Position numbers and translations under genes: made by a program. Source: CADCVT01 sp036389485 (GTDB lineage Bacteria > Actinomycetota > Thermoleophilia > Solirubrobacterales > Solirubrobacteraceae). Taken from it: a stretch of DNA of 41,797 nucleotides. Below are positions 23,795 to 31,713 of the stretch, one piece after another; positions within the stretch are counted from its first letter, which is position 1, and each line of letters starts with the position of its first letter. The notes beneath the pieces were generated by a model that saw only the letters and a list, made by a program, of their open reading frames with translations, was not told the origin of the DNA and made no database searches. The stretch is taken from positions 1 to 41,797 of the forward strand of contig DASVPR010000058.1 in NCBI GenBank assembly GCA_036389485.1. The letters are read 5' to 3'.

Positions 23795-24504
23795 CGACGC
23801 GGCAGGCCGGCGCCCTCGCGCTGGAACGCGACGAGCAGCTCGTTCTCGTACTCCACGCGCGCGGCGCCGCCCTCCAGCTCGCGGAACATCCGCTTGAGGC
23901 GGCGCATGCCGTCGGGCGGGTGCTCCGCGATCTCGCGGGCGAGCTCGAGGGCGGCCGCCTCGGCGCCGTCGGCGGGCGCCGTGCGGTGGAGCAGGCCGAG
24001 CGACGCCGCCTCCTCCATCCCGACGACCCGCCCGGTGAAGATCAGCTCCTTCGCCCGAGCGAGCCCGATCAGCGGCACGAGCCGCGCCGGCCCCACCGGC
24101 ACGCCGAGCCGCGCGCCCGCCCAGGCGAGCTTCAGGTTGTCCCCGCCGACGCGCAGATCGCAGCCGGCGGCGAGCTCCGCCCCCGCGCCGACGACGTTGC
24201 CGACGCAGACCGCGATCGTGGGCGCCGGGAACGCCTCGACCGCCGCGTACATCCGGGCGAACAGCTCCATCCGGGCGACACCGCCGGCGTGATCGAGCTG
24301 CTCCCGCACGTCCGCCCCCGCGGACAGCGCCCGCGTCGAGGTCGTCGAGACCACGAGCACCCGCAGGTCCGGGTCGGCGGCCAGCTCGTCCATCGCCGAC
24401 AGCAGCGCCTCGAGCAGCGCGGAGTCCATCGCGTTGCGGGCCTCCGGGCGGTCCAGCCGCAGGACCGCGATGCCGTCGTCTTGGGTACGCTCAAGGGGTG
24501 GCAC
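23791..24504 (-). CDS. Enoyl-CoA hydratase/isomerase (crotonase) family protein
   Basis: The 237-residue protein has the crotonase core: RPEARNAMDSAL, ALSAGADV (first oxyanion contact), VGNVVGAGAELAAGCDLRV (second oxyanion glycine and the first catalytic-type Glu). The second catalytic Glu of hydratases, normally in a PE motif, is absent: the chain reads LAWAGARLGV. An isomerase-like or other crotonase reaction is therefore more likely than hydration; this is inference from alignment by eye. The GTG start at 24504 overlaps, head to head by 7 bases, the start of the gene on the other strand. No Shine-Dalgarno is visible. Confidence 0.8.
   Translation of the reverse strand: MPPLERTQDDGIAVLRLDRPEARNAMDSALLEALLSAMDELAADPDLRVLVVSTTSTRALSAGADVREQLDHAGGVARMELFARMYAAVEAFPAPTIAVCVGNVVGAGAELAAGCDLRVGGDNLKLAWAGARLGVPVGPARLVPLIGLARAKELIFTGRVVGMEEAASLGLLHRTAPADGAEAAALELAREIAEHPPDGMRRLKRMFRELEGGAARVEYENELLVAFQREGAGLPRR
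24486..24491 (+). promoter_or_regulatory. Putative -10 (TACGCT) of the small exported-protein gene
   Basis: TACGCT is followed by 6 bases and the GTG at 24498; transcription would begin at about the first base of the start codon. It lies inside the 5' coding end of the divergent crotonase gene. Confidence 0.5.
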
Positions 24505-24764
24505 GCACCGCCATCTTGACGATCGCCCTGCTCCTCGCGACGGCCGCTCCCGCGCTCGCCGGCCCGCACGACGGCGGCGAGGGCTGGTACGGCCTGACGA
24601 ACGACAAGATCGTCACCAACGCCGGGTTCATCCTCATCGGCGCGTTCCCCCTGCTCATCTTCCTGCTGTCGATGCTGCAGCACACGCTCGACAAGCGGAA
24701 GGAGCGCCGCAAGAAGGCCGCGAAGGCGCGGGCGGGCTCGCCGGAGTGGTCCGGCGGTTGGTAG
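24498..24764 (+). CDS. Small exported single-helix membrane protein, unknown function
   Basis: The 88-residue product has a signal peptide (TAILTIALLLATAAPALA), a short loop (GPHDGGEGWYGLTNDKIVTNA), one strong transmembrane helix (FILIGAFPLLIFLLSMLQ) and a basic tail (KRKERRKKAAKAR) that would stay in the cytoplasm. If the signal is cleaved, the mature form is a tiny N-out, C-in protein. I do not recognise a named family. The gene is divergent from a crotonase with overlapping starts, and 75 bases upstream of a second crotonase gene with a hairpin in between. Confidence 0.65.
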   Translation: MARTAILTIALLLATAAPALAGPHDGGEGWYGLTNDKIVTNAGFILIGAFPLLIFLLSMLQHTLDKRKERRKKAAKARAGSPEWSGGW

Positions 24765-24810
24765 GCGGAAGCCGGTCAACGACGCCCGGATGGCGTCGAA
24801 TCGGTCGGAC

Positions 24811-24831
24811 CTGCGGGCCGGATGCCCGCAG
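24811..24831 (+). other. 8-base-stem hairpin before the crotonase gene
   Basis: CTGCGGGC (24811-24818) and GCCCGCAG (24824-24831) form a perfect GC-rich stem around a 5-base loop. The stem's 3' end overlaps the Shine-Dalgarno AGGGG (24830-24834) of the downstream gene. It could modulate translation or weakly terminate the upstream transcript; there is no T-tract. Confidence 0.45.
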
Positions 24832-24839
24832 GGGCTGAC

Positions 24840-25598
24840 ATGGTCCGCTACGAGCGGCGCGGCCCGGCGGCCATCCTCACCATCGACCGGCCCGAGCGGC
24901 GCAACGCCGTCGACGGCCCCACCGCGGAGAGGCTCGGCGAGGCCTACCGGTCGTTCGCGGCCGACGACGACGCGCGCGTCCTGATCCTCACCGGCGAGGG
25001 GGACGAGGCGTTCTGCGCCGGCGCCGACCTCAAGGCGCTCGAGACGCTCGCGCCGCGGCTCAACGACCCGGACGGCCCGCTCGGCTTCACCCGCCTGACC
25101 AGCCCGAAGCCGACGATCGCGGCGATCGACGGCTGGTGCCTCGCCGGCGGCCTCGAGCTGGCGTTGTGGTGCGACGTCAGGATCGGCGACGCGCAGGCGA
25201 AGCTGGGCTTCCCGGAGCGGCGCTGGGGCGTCCCGCTGATCGACGGCGGCACGCAGCGCCTGCCGCGCATCGTCGGCCAGGGCCGCGCGCTCGACATCAT
25301 CCTCACCGGCCGCATCCTCGACGCGAGCGAGGCGGCGGCGATCGGGCTCCTGACCGAGGTCGTGGAGGAGGCAGGGTCGCTGCCGCGCGCGCTGGAGTAC
25401 GCCGAGGGCCTGGCCTCCTTCCCCCAGGACACGATGCTCGCCGACCGCGCCGCCGCCCTCGCCTCCTTCGGCCACCCGCTCGAGGCCGGCCTGGCCATCG
25501 AGGCGGGGTCCGGCCTGCGGACGCTCGAGACCGCGGTCGAGGGCGCGCAGCGCTTCGCGGGCGGCGAGGGGCGCGGCGGTCAGGGCGCAGGGGTATAG
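24840..25598 (+). CDS. Enoyl-CoA hydratase (crotonase family)
   Basis: The 252-residue enzyme retains both hydratase glutamates: one in AGGLELALWCDVRI and one in LGFPERRWGVP, followed by GGTQRLPRIVG. The oxyanion pair is in CAGADLKAL and LAGG. It would add water across 2-enoyl-CoA in beta-oxidation; the chain length is not known. ATG 24840 (after AGGGG) is preferred to ATG 24822, which lies in the loop of a strong hairpin. The double-SDR gene follows 35 bases downstream, so the two may be co-transcribed. Confidence 0.85.
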   Translation: MVRYERRGPAAILTIDRPERRNAVDGPTAERLGEAYRSFAADDDARVLILTGEGDEAFCAGADLKALETLAPRLNDPDGPLGFTRLTSPKPTIAAIDGWCLAGGLELALWCDVRIGDAQAKLGFPERRWGVPLIDGGTQRLPRIVGQGRALDIILTGRILDASEAAAIGLLTEVVEEAGSLPRALEYAEGLASFPQDTMLADRAAALASFGHPLEAGLAIEAGSGLRTLETAVEGAQRFAGGEGRGGQGAGV

Positions 25599-25633
25599 GT
25601 TTCCGGCCGGAGGGCCACCGAAAGAGGAGAGGC

Positions 25634-27625
25634 ATGTCGTACTTCGTCACCGGAGCCACCGGCTTCATCGGGCGCCACCTCGTCGCGCAGCTGCTCAAGC
25701 GCGAGGGCGACGTCCATGTGCTCGTGCGGGAGGGCTCTCGGGGCAAGCTCGACGAGCTGATCGCGGAGAAGTGGGGGCTCGAGTCGAGGGAGCGGGTCGT
25801 CCCGGTCGTCGGCGACCTCTCCGAGAAGCGCCTGGGCGTCTCCGACGAGGACGTCGAGAAGCTCAAGGAGAAGGGCGTCCGCCACTTCTTCCACCTCGCG
25901 GCGATCTACGACATGACCGCCGACGACGAGCGCAACGAGAAGCTCAACGTCGACGGCACCCGCAACGCGGTCGAGCTGGCCAACGCGATCGAGGCCGGGG
26001 TCCTCCACCACACGTCGTCGATCGCGGCCGCGGGCCTGCACAAGGGCCTCTTCCGCGAGGACATGTTCGACGAGGGCCAGAAGCTCCCGTCCGCCTACCA
26101 CCGCACGAAGTTCGAGTCCGAGAAGATCGCCCGCGAGGAGTCCACCGTCCCGTGGCGCGTCTACCGCCCGGCCATCGTCGTCGGCAACTCCGAGACCGGC
26201 GAGATGGACAAGATCGACGGTCCGTACTACTTCTTCAAGCTCCTCCAGAAGCTGCGCCACTGGTTCCCCGAGTGGATGCCGCTGGTCGCGCCGGAGATGG
26301 GCTACACGAACATCGTCCCGGTCGACTACGTCGCCAAGGCGATGGACCACATCGCGCACCTGCCCGACCTCGACGGCCAGGCGTTCCACCTCACGAACCC
26401 GAAGTCGCAGCGCTCCGGCGAGGTGATGAACGAGTTCGCGAAGGCCGCCCACGCGCCGCAGACGTCGCTGCGCATCGACAACCGGATCCTCCAGAACCTG
26501 CCGAAGGGCACGTTCTCGATGCTCATGAAGGCGCCGCCCCTGAAGGACGCCCGGCGCGCCCTGCTCGCCGACCTCGGCATCCCCGAGGAGGTGCTCGAGT
26601 ACGTCGGCCTCGCCGCCCAGTTCGACACCCGCGACACCGAGCGCGCGCTGAAGGGGACGGGCATCGAGGTCCCCGACCTGTCGACGTACGCGTGGAAGCT
26701 GTGGGACTACTACGAGCGCCACCTCGACCCCGACCTCTTCAGGGACCGTTCCTTCGAGGCCGCCGTCAACGGCAAGCGCGTGCTCATCACCGGCGGCTCG
26801 TCGGGCATCGGCGCCGCGGCCGCGAAGAAGATCGCGAAGGCCGGCGGGATCCCGCTGCTCGTGGCGCGGTCGATGGACAAGCTCGAGGCGACGAAGCAGG
26901 AGATCGAGGAGGAGGGCGGCACCGCGTACGTCTACTCGGCCGACCTCGCCGACATGGAGTCGCTCGACGAGCTGGTCGAGAACGTCCGCTCCGAGCACCC
27001 GGTCGTCGACATCCTCGTCAACAACGCCGGCCGGTCGATCCGCCGGTCGATCGCGCTGAGCTACGACAGGTTCCACGACTTCGAGCGGACCATGCAGCTG
27101 AACTACTTCGGCGCGATCCGCCTGACGATGAACCTGCTGCCGCACATGCGCGAGCGCAAGGCCGGCCACGTCATCCAGATCAGCTCGATCGGGGCGCAGA
27201 CGAACCCGCCGCGGTTCAGCGCCTACGTCGCGTCGAAGGCCGCGCTCGACGCGTGGACGCGGGTCGTCGCCTCGGAGACGATCGGCGACAACGTCCACTT
27301 CACGACGATCCACATGCAGCTCGTGCGGACGCCGATGATCGCCCCCACGAAGATCTACGACGCGTTCCCGACGATCACCCCCGACGACGCGGCCGACCTC
27401 ATCTGCGAGGCGATCCGCTCGAAGCCGAAGACGATCAACACCCGGCTCGGGACGTTCGGCGAGGTGCTCTACGCGCTCGCGCCGAAGGCGATGGACCAGG
27501 TGCTCCACACGGCGTACAAGGTCTTCCCCGACAGCGCCGCGGCGTCCGGCAAGAAGGACCCGGACGAGAAGGCGTCGATGGAGCAGATCGCGATGGCCAA
27601 CCTCATGAAGGGCGTGCACTGGTAG
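25634..27625 (+). CDS. Double-SDR fusion, acyl-CoA reductase-like
   Basis: The 663-residue protein joins two Rossmann enzymes. Residues about 1-360 are an extended SDR (GATGFIG near residue 7, Tyr/Lys in SAYHRTKFESE) like those in male-sterility/fatty acyl reductases. Residues about 378-660 are a classical SDR (ITGGSSGIG, NNAGRS, SSIGAQ and YVASK). This order and length match the actinobacterial acyl-CoA reductase type known from mycobacterial AcrA1 (about 650 residues), which makes fatty aldehydes or alcohols; the match is from memory of the architecture, not alignment. A strong Shine-Dalgarno, AGAGGAGAGG, lies just before the ATG. A TATAGG/TAGGTT hexamer overlaps the stop codon of the upstream crotonase gene, so it may also have its own promoter. 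Confidence 0.78.
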   Translation: MSYFVTGATGFIGRHLVAQLLKREGDVHVLVREGSRGKLDELIAEKWGLESRERVVPVVGDLSEKRLGVSDEDVEKLKEKGVRHFFHLAAIYDMTADDERNEKLNVDGTRNAVELANAIEAGVLHHTSSIAAAGLHKGLFREDMFDEGQKLPSAYHRTKFESEKIAREESTVPWRVYRPAIVVGNSETGEMDKIDGPYYFFKLLQKLRHWFPEWMPLVAPEMGYTNIVPVDYVAKAMDHIAHLPDLDGQAFHLTNPKSQRSGEVMNEFAKAAHAPQTSLRIDNRILQNLPKGTFSMLMKAPPLKDARRALLADLGIPEEVLEYVGLAAQFDTRDTERALKGTGIEVPDLSTYAWKLWDYYERHLDPDLFRDRSFEAAVNGKRVLITGGSSGIGAAAAKKIAKAGGIPLLVARSMDKLEATKQEIEEEGGTAYVYSADLADMESLDELVENVRSEHPVVDILVNNAGRSIRRSIALSYDRFHDFERTMQLNYFGAIRLTMNLLPHMRERKAGHVIQISSIGAQTNPPRFSAYVASKAALDAWTRVVASETIGDNVHFTTIHMQLVRTPMIAPTKIYDAFPTITPDDAADLICEAIRSKPKTINTRLGTFGEVLYALAPKAMDQVLHTAYKVFPDSAAASGKKDPDEKASMEQIAMANLMKGVHW

Positions 27626-27637
27626 GTCGCGCTGCGC

Positions 27638-29068
27638 TCAGTTGTCGCGCGCGATGTGTGCCTGCTCGACGACGTCGTCGAACGCCAGGCGCAGGAGCTT
27701 GACGTCGGCCGGGTCGGCTGCGTAGACCTCGACGACGTCCGCCGATGCCGAGTGCGCCAGCGCCGTCCCGTGCGCCGGCTCCCCGGTCGGCCTCGTCTCC
27801 GGTCGGCCCGCGGCGGCCTGCAGGTCCTCGACGACGAGGCTGTTGACGACCACGGTCTGACTCCCGATCTCCGAGGCCAGCGACCTCGCGGCCGTGTGCT
27901 CCCAGTAGTGCGCGACGGTCGGCTTCGAGAAGACGGGAGCGAAGAAGTGCGAGGGACCGAGCGCCCGCAGGTGCTCGCGATCGCTCGTCGTCCGGCCCAG
28001 GTCCTCGCACACGAGCACGCAGATCCGGCCGAGCGAGCTCTCGCCGACGCTGACACGATCCGCGGCGATGAGCGGCTCGGCGCACGGCTCGTCGCCCAGC
28101 AGCGCTTCCATGCCCCAGCGCTCGATCAACTCGGGCTCCATCAGGAACCCGTGGCGCTTGTCCTGGGTCAGCACCTCCGTCCCGTCGCGACGGAGCACGA
28201 CCGCCCGGTTCGCGACGAGTCCGTCGCCCCGTCGCTCGAGCGGCCCGGTGCCGAGCATGATCAACCGCAGCCTCGACCCCAGCGGAGGCGGCCGCGATCG
28301 CAGCGCCTCGCGCCACGCCTCGACGAGCGTGGGCGTGAGCGTCAGCTCCGGCATCAGCCCGACGTCGGCGCCGCGCTCGTCGAGCCGCGCGAGCACCATC
28401 GGGATGCGCGGCGCGATCGGCCCTTCGCGGGGCTCGACTGCGTAGTACCGGCGGTGCCGGCCGGCCCACGCGCCGATCTCGACGTCGCCGCCGCGTGCTA
28501 CCGGCGCGGCGCCGACGAGCAGTCCCTCGGTGCGGGCGGTCGCGAGGAAGTCGGCGATGCGCGGGATCCGTGTCGAGTCGGTGCGCGACCACTGCTCGGG
28601 CTCGACGACGGTGACGTTCTCGAACAGGTCGTCCTTGCCCTCGATCGGGGCCTCGTCGAGCATCACGCGCCGCCGCTGCGGGATGGCGTACCGCGGCAGC
28701 AGCGCCCCGTCCTCGTCGCGCGAGTTGAGCCGGCCATAGCGCCGGAACCTCGCCGCCGCCTGCGTCAGGCCGGCGCGATCGGGGGCGTCGAGCGCGGGAT
28801 GGACGGCGGCGAGCGCGCGGTCGATCCCGAGCAGGTAGGCGTACCGGCGCCCGTGGATCTCGGTGTCCGCGAGCTCCAGCTGCTCGGCCACCTGCTCGGG
28901 ATCCAGCTCGCCGTCCAGGATCGCGCGCTCCTCCACGTCGGCGGCGATGTCCAGGATCGTCGCGTCCTCGCCCCATTCGTCGGCTTCATGGCGTGCCGCC
29001 AACTCGTCCAGTTCCGAGTAGAGCCTCAAGAAGAGGTCCGCCACGTCCGATGGATACGGTTGACTCAC
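27638..29068 (-). CDS. Carbon-nitrogen hydrolase (nitrilase-fold) protein with helical N-terminal domain
   Basis: The 476-residue protein has a helical N-terminal region (about 1-135) of no recognised family. A nitrilase-superfamily domain (about 150-440) keeps the Glu-Lys-Cys triad: Glu241 in LMPELTLTP, Lys304 in TQDKRHGF and Cys354 in VCEDLGR. Nitrilase-fold enzymes hydrolyse nitriles, amides or carbamoyl groups; the substrate is unknown. There is no signal peptide, so it is cytoplasmic. GTG 29068 is used as the start. It is divergent by 31 bases from a winged-helix gene, with a 9-base direct repeat at the junction. Nitrilase domains occur fused to reverse transcriptases in phage-defence systems, but no reverse transcriptase is present here. 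Confidence 0.72.
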   Translation of the reverse strand: MSQPYPSDVADLFLRLYSELDELAARHEADEWGEDATILDIAADVEERAILDGELDPEQVAEQLELADTEIHGRRYAYLLGIDRALAAVHPALDAPDRAGLTQAAARFRRYGRLNSRDEDGALLPRYAIPQRRRVMLDEAPIEGKDDLFENVTVVEPEQWSRTDSTRIPRIADFLATARTEGLLVGAAPVARGGDVEIGAWAGRHRRYYAVEPREGPIAPRIPMVLARLDERGADVGLMPELTLTPTLVEAWREALRSRPPPLGSRLRLIMLGTGPLERRGDGLVANRAVVLRRDGTEVLTQDKRHGFLMEPELIERWGMEALLGDEPCAEPLIAADRVSVGESSLGRICVLVCEDLGRTTSDREHLRALGPSHFFAPVFSKPTVAHYWEHTAARSLASEIGSQTVVVNSLVVEDLQAAAGRPETRPTGEPAHGTALAHSASADVVEVYAADPADVKLLRLAFDDVVEQAHIARDN

Positions 29069-29076
29069 GGTTGACT
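29057..29076. repeat. Direct repeat of CGGTTGACT, 11-base period
   Basis: Two perfect 9-base copies (29057-29065 and 29068-29076) span the start codon of the minus-strand nitrilase gene. The first copy supplies a -35-like TTGACT with a -10-like TACCCT at 29082-29087 (16-base spacer) for the plus-strand winged-helix gene. They may be binding half sites for that regulator. Confidence 0.5.
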
Positions 29077-29099
29077 TTCGCTACCCTTACACCGACGCT

Positions 29100-29717
29100 A
29101 TGACGACTTCCGAACCGCCGCGTGAATCGTACGCCGAGCGCAACCTGCGCCTCAGCACGGAGAACCAGCGCGTTGCCGCGCTCGAGGAGGTGCTGGCCGC
29201 CCTCGAGGCCGGCCCCCGCGAGCCTGAGCCGGAGCTCGAGTCGCTGCGGCTCCTGCTGGTCGACGCGCTCCTGGACGCGGACGACTACGCGCTGCGGTAC
29301 GTCGTCGACGCGCTCCACCGGCTCCATGCCGTGTGGGGGTCGCGCGACGCGGCGTCCGGCGATGCGGAGGACCGGGGCGAGGTTCGCGGCCTGCACAACG
29401 TCGCGAGCATGGCGCTCGAGCGCATGGTGCCGACCGCCGTGCTGGCAGAGCTGGCGCCCGAGAGCCTGATGTACCGGATGCTGGAGCGCGTCGCCGAGGA
29501 GCCGGGCTGCTCGAACGACGACCTGATGTACGCGTTCGACACCGACAAGACGCAGGTCAGCCGCGCGGGCCGGCGGCTGACGGAGGCCGGCCTCGTCCGC
29601 AAGCGGCGGCTCGGCCGCCGCAACGCGTGGGAGCCGACGCCGCGCGGACTGCTCGCGCTCGGCGGCGTCGAGCGCTCGCCGAGCCGTCCGCTCCCGCGGC
29701 GCCGCCAGGTCGCTTGA
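29100..29717 (+). CDS. Winged-helix (MarR-like) DNA-binding protein
   Basis: The 205-residue protein has an Ala/Leu/Glu-rich helical N-terminal half (about 1-120, no family recognised) and a winged helix-turn-helix at about 125-190 containing SNDDLMYAFDTDKTQVSRAGRRLTEAGLVRKRRLG. It is divergent from the nitrilase-fold gene and is the first of four genes joined by overlapping stop/start codons, which suggests it regulates both sides. The ATG lies 12 bases after TACCCT, with TTGACT upstream. No ligand-binding motif is evident. Confidence 0.7.
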   Translation: MTTSEPPRESYAERNLRLSTENQRVAALEEVLAALEAGPREPEPELESLRLLLVDALLDADDYALRYVVDALHRLHAVWGSRDAASGDAEDRGEVRGLHNVASMALERMVPTAVLAELAPESLMYRMLERVAEEPGCSNDDLMYAFDTDKTQVSRAGRRLTEAGLVRKRRLGRRNAWEPTPRGLLALGGVERSPSRPLPRRRQVA

Positions 29718-30736
29718 TCGTCCGCTCGCTCGTTGCGGCGGCGCTCGCGCTCGCGGCGGTGCCGGCGGCGAGCGCGCCCGCGTGCGGGTGCGGCGCCATG
29801 ATCCCTTCGGACCCGAACCTGCGGGCGGAGGGGCAGCGCGTCGACGAGTGGTCGATCGTCCGCTTCGACGGGGCGCGCGAGGACATCACGATGCGGCTGG
29901 AGTCGAGCGCGGCGTTCTCGCGGGCCGCGCTGATCATGCCGCTGCCGGCGGAGGCGACGTTCGCGCTCGGCCACGACGCCGTGTTCGACGACATGGCCGA
30001 GCGGACGAAGCCGCGCGTCGTGAAGAAGACCAGGCACGTGCTGTTCGGGGGCGATGACGACGACGAGGCGGGCGGCGGCGACGAGGGGACGCGCGCGGCG
30101 GGCGCCGGCGCGGTCGAGGTCGTCAGCGCGCAGGACCTCGGGCCGCTGCGGGTTGTGACGCTCCGCGGCGACGACGCGGACGTCGTCGCGACGTGGCTGT
30201 CCGACCACGGGTTCGAGGCGCCCGAGGGCCTCGTGCCGATCGCGCAGGCGTACCTCGATCGTGAGTGGCTGCTCGCGGCGATCCGGCTGCGGGCGGAGGG
30301 CGGCGAGCCGCTCCAGAGGCTGCAGCCGCTGATCATGTCGTTCGACACCGACCGCGTCGTCTATCCGCTCCGGATGTCGCAGCTCGCCTCGGCCCCGACC
30401 GAGGCGCGGGTCGACGTCGTCGCCCCGTCCCCGCTCGCGGTGCGATCCTGGCCCGCGCGCGACCTGGAGAAGCCGACGACGACCGGCAGCGGCCGGCTCT
30501 ACGGCGGCCCGATGCCGAACGGGCGGTACCTGACCTCGTACCGCTTCGCGATGTCGCCGAACCGACCGCCGTTCGACGACCCGGAGTTCGTCCCGGCCGC
30601 GCGCAAGGACTTCCGGCAGGAGATCGTCGAGTACGAGGAGGTCGACGTCACCGGCCGCGTCCTCGGGATCGCCGGAGGAGTGATCGTCGTGCTCGCCGCC
30701 GCCGCGGTGTTCGTCGTGCGCCGCCGCCGCGCGTGA
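29714..30736 (+). CDS. DUF2330 family exported membrane-anchored protein
   Basis: The 340-residue product has a signal peptide (IVRSLVAAALALAAVPAASA), then PACGCGAMIPSD, typical of DUF2330 proteins, an acidic low-complexity loop (GGDDDDEAGGGDEG) and a C-terminal transmembrane anchor (VLGIAGGVIVVLAAAAVFVV) followed by RRRRA. Most of the chain would be outside the cell. The function of DUF2330 is unknown. The TTG at 29714 overlaps the preceding stop codon (TTGA), and starting here gives the intact signal peptide; no ATG or GTG fits. Confidence 0.75.
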   Translation: MIVRSLVAAALALAAVPAASAPACGCGAMIPSDPNLRAEGQRVDEWSIVRFDGAREDITMRLESSAAFSRAALIMPLPAEATFALGHDAVFDDMAERTKPRVVKKTRHVLFGGDDDDEAGGGDEGTRAAGAGAVEVVSAQDLGPLRVVTLRGDDADVVATWLSDHGFEAPEGLVPIAQAYLDREWLLAAIRLRAEGGEPLQRLQPLIMSFDTDRVVYPLRMSQLASAPTEARVDVVAPSPLAVRSWPARDLEKPTTTGSGRLYGGPMPNGRYLTSYRFAMSPNRPPFDDPEFVPAARKDFRQEIVEYEEVDVTGRVLGIAGGVIVVLAAAAVFVVRRRRA

Positions 30737-31713
30737 CCTTCCGCTGCGCGCGCTGCGGGTGGTCGGCGGAGGCGGTGCCGTCCGTGTGGCGCTGCGGGAG
30801 CTGCCGCGGCCCGCTCGCGTTGGAAGGGGACAGTCCCCCGCCGGTCTCGCTCGGCGCCGTCGTCACGCCGCTGCTCGAGTGGGAGGGCGCGACGCTGAAG
30901 CTCGAGGGCGCGCTGCCGACCGGGTCGTTCAAGGACCGCGGCGCGGCGGCGATGGTCGGCTGGCTCGCGGCCCACGGCGTCGAGCGGGTCATCGAGGACT
31001 CGTCGGGGAACGCGGGCGCGGCCCTTGCCGCTCACTGCGCCCGCGCCGGGATCGGGTGCGACATCTACGCGCCGGAGTCCACGCCGCCGGCCAAGCTCGC
31101 GCAGATCGAGGCGTACGGCGCCTGGATCGTGCGGGTGCCGGGGCCGCGGCCGAAGGCGACCGAGGCGGCCGAGGCCGCGGCGGAGCAGGGCGCCGTCTAC
31201 GCGTCGCACGCGTGGAGCCCGGTCTTCCTGGCCGGCACCCGGACGTTCGCGGCCGAGCTCCTCGAACAGCTCGGCGGCGAGGCGCCGGACGCGATCGTCT
31301 TCCCGGTCGGCGGCGGCTCGCTGCTGCTCGGCGCGTACCTCGGGTTCGCGGAGGTGGGCGACGTGCCTCGCCTCATCTGCGCGCAGGCCGCGGCGTGCGC
31401 GCCGCTCGTCGCGGCGTTCGAGGCGGGCTCGCCGGAGCCGCTCCCCGTCGAGGTCCAGCCGAGCGTCGCCGACGGCATCCGGATCCCCGAGCCGGTGCGG
31501 GGAGCCGAGGTGCTGCGCGCGGTGCGCGAGAGCGGCGGGACCGCCATCGCCGTCTCCGAGGACGAGATCCTCGGCGCGTACCGCCGCGCCGCCGCCGACG
31601 GGATCCTCGTCGAGCGCACCGCGGCCGTCGCGCTCGCCGCCCTCCCGCGCGTCGAGGGCGAACGGGTCGTCGTCGCCGTCACGGGCCACGGGCTGAAGAC
31701 GCCGCCCGCATAA
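30733..31713 (+). CDS. Threonine synthase-like PLP enzyme
   Basis: The 326-residue enzyme begins with a small zinc-ribbon (CARCGW...CGSCRG) as seen in some threonine synthases. It shows the fold-type II PLP signatures: the Schiff-base lysine in TGSFKDRGA, SSGNAGAAL for phosphate/substrate binding and a glycine loop VGGGSLL. Threonine synthase converts O-phosphohomoserine to threonine, but no other thr gene is near and several related lyases share the fold, so the substrate is uncertain. The GTG start overlaps the DUF2330 stop (GTGA). Confidence 0.75.
   Translation: MTFRCARCGWSAEAVPSVWRCGSCRGPLALEGDSPPPVSLGAVVTPLLEWEGATLKLEGALPTGSFKDRGAAAMVGWLAAHGVERVIEDSSGNAGAALAAHCARAGIGCDIYAPESTPPAKLAQIEAYGAWIVRVPGPRPKATEAAEAAAEQGAVYASHAWSPVFLAGTRTFAAELLEQLGGEAPDAIVFPVGGGSLLLGAYLGFAEVGDVPRLICAQAAACAPLVAAFEAGSPEPLPVEVQPSVADGIRIPEPVRGAEVLRAVRESGGTAIAVSEDEILGAYRRAAADGILVERTAAVALAALPRVEGERVVVAVTGHGLKTPPA

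Noticed and set aside
24811..24831. Rho-independent terminator after the small membrane gene
   Set aside because: The stem is strong but no T-tract follows, and it overlaps the next gene's ribosome site; listed as a hairpin instead.
27638..29068. Reverse-transcriptase/nitrilase defence system
   Set aside because: Nitrilase domains occur in such systems, but no reverse transcriptase motif is encoded here, so the defence assignment is not supported.
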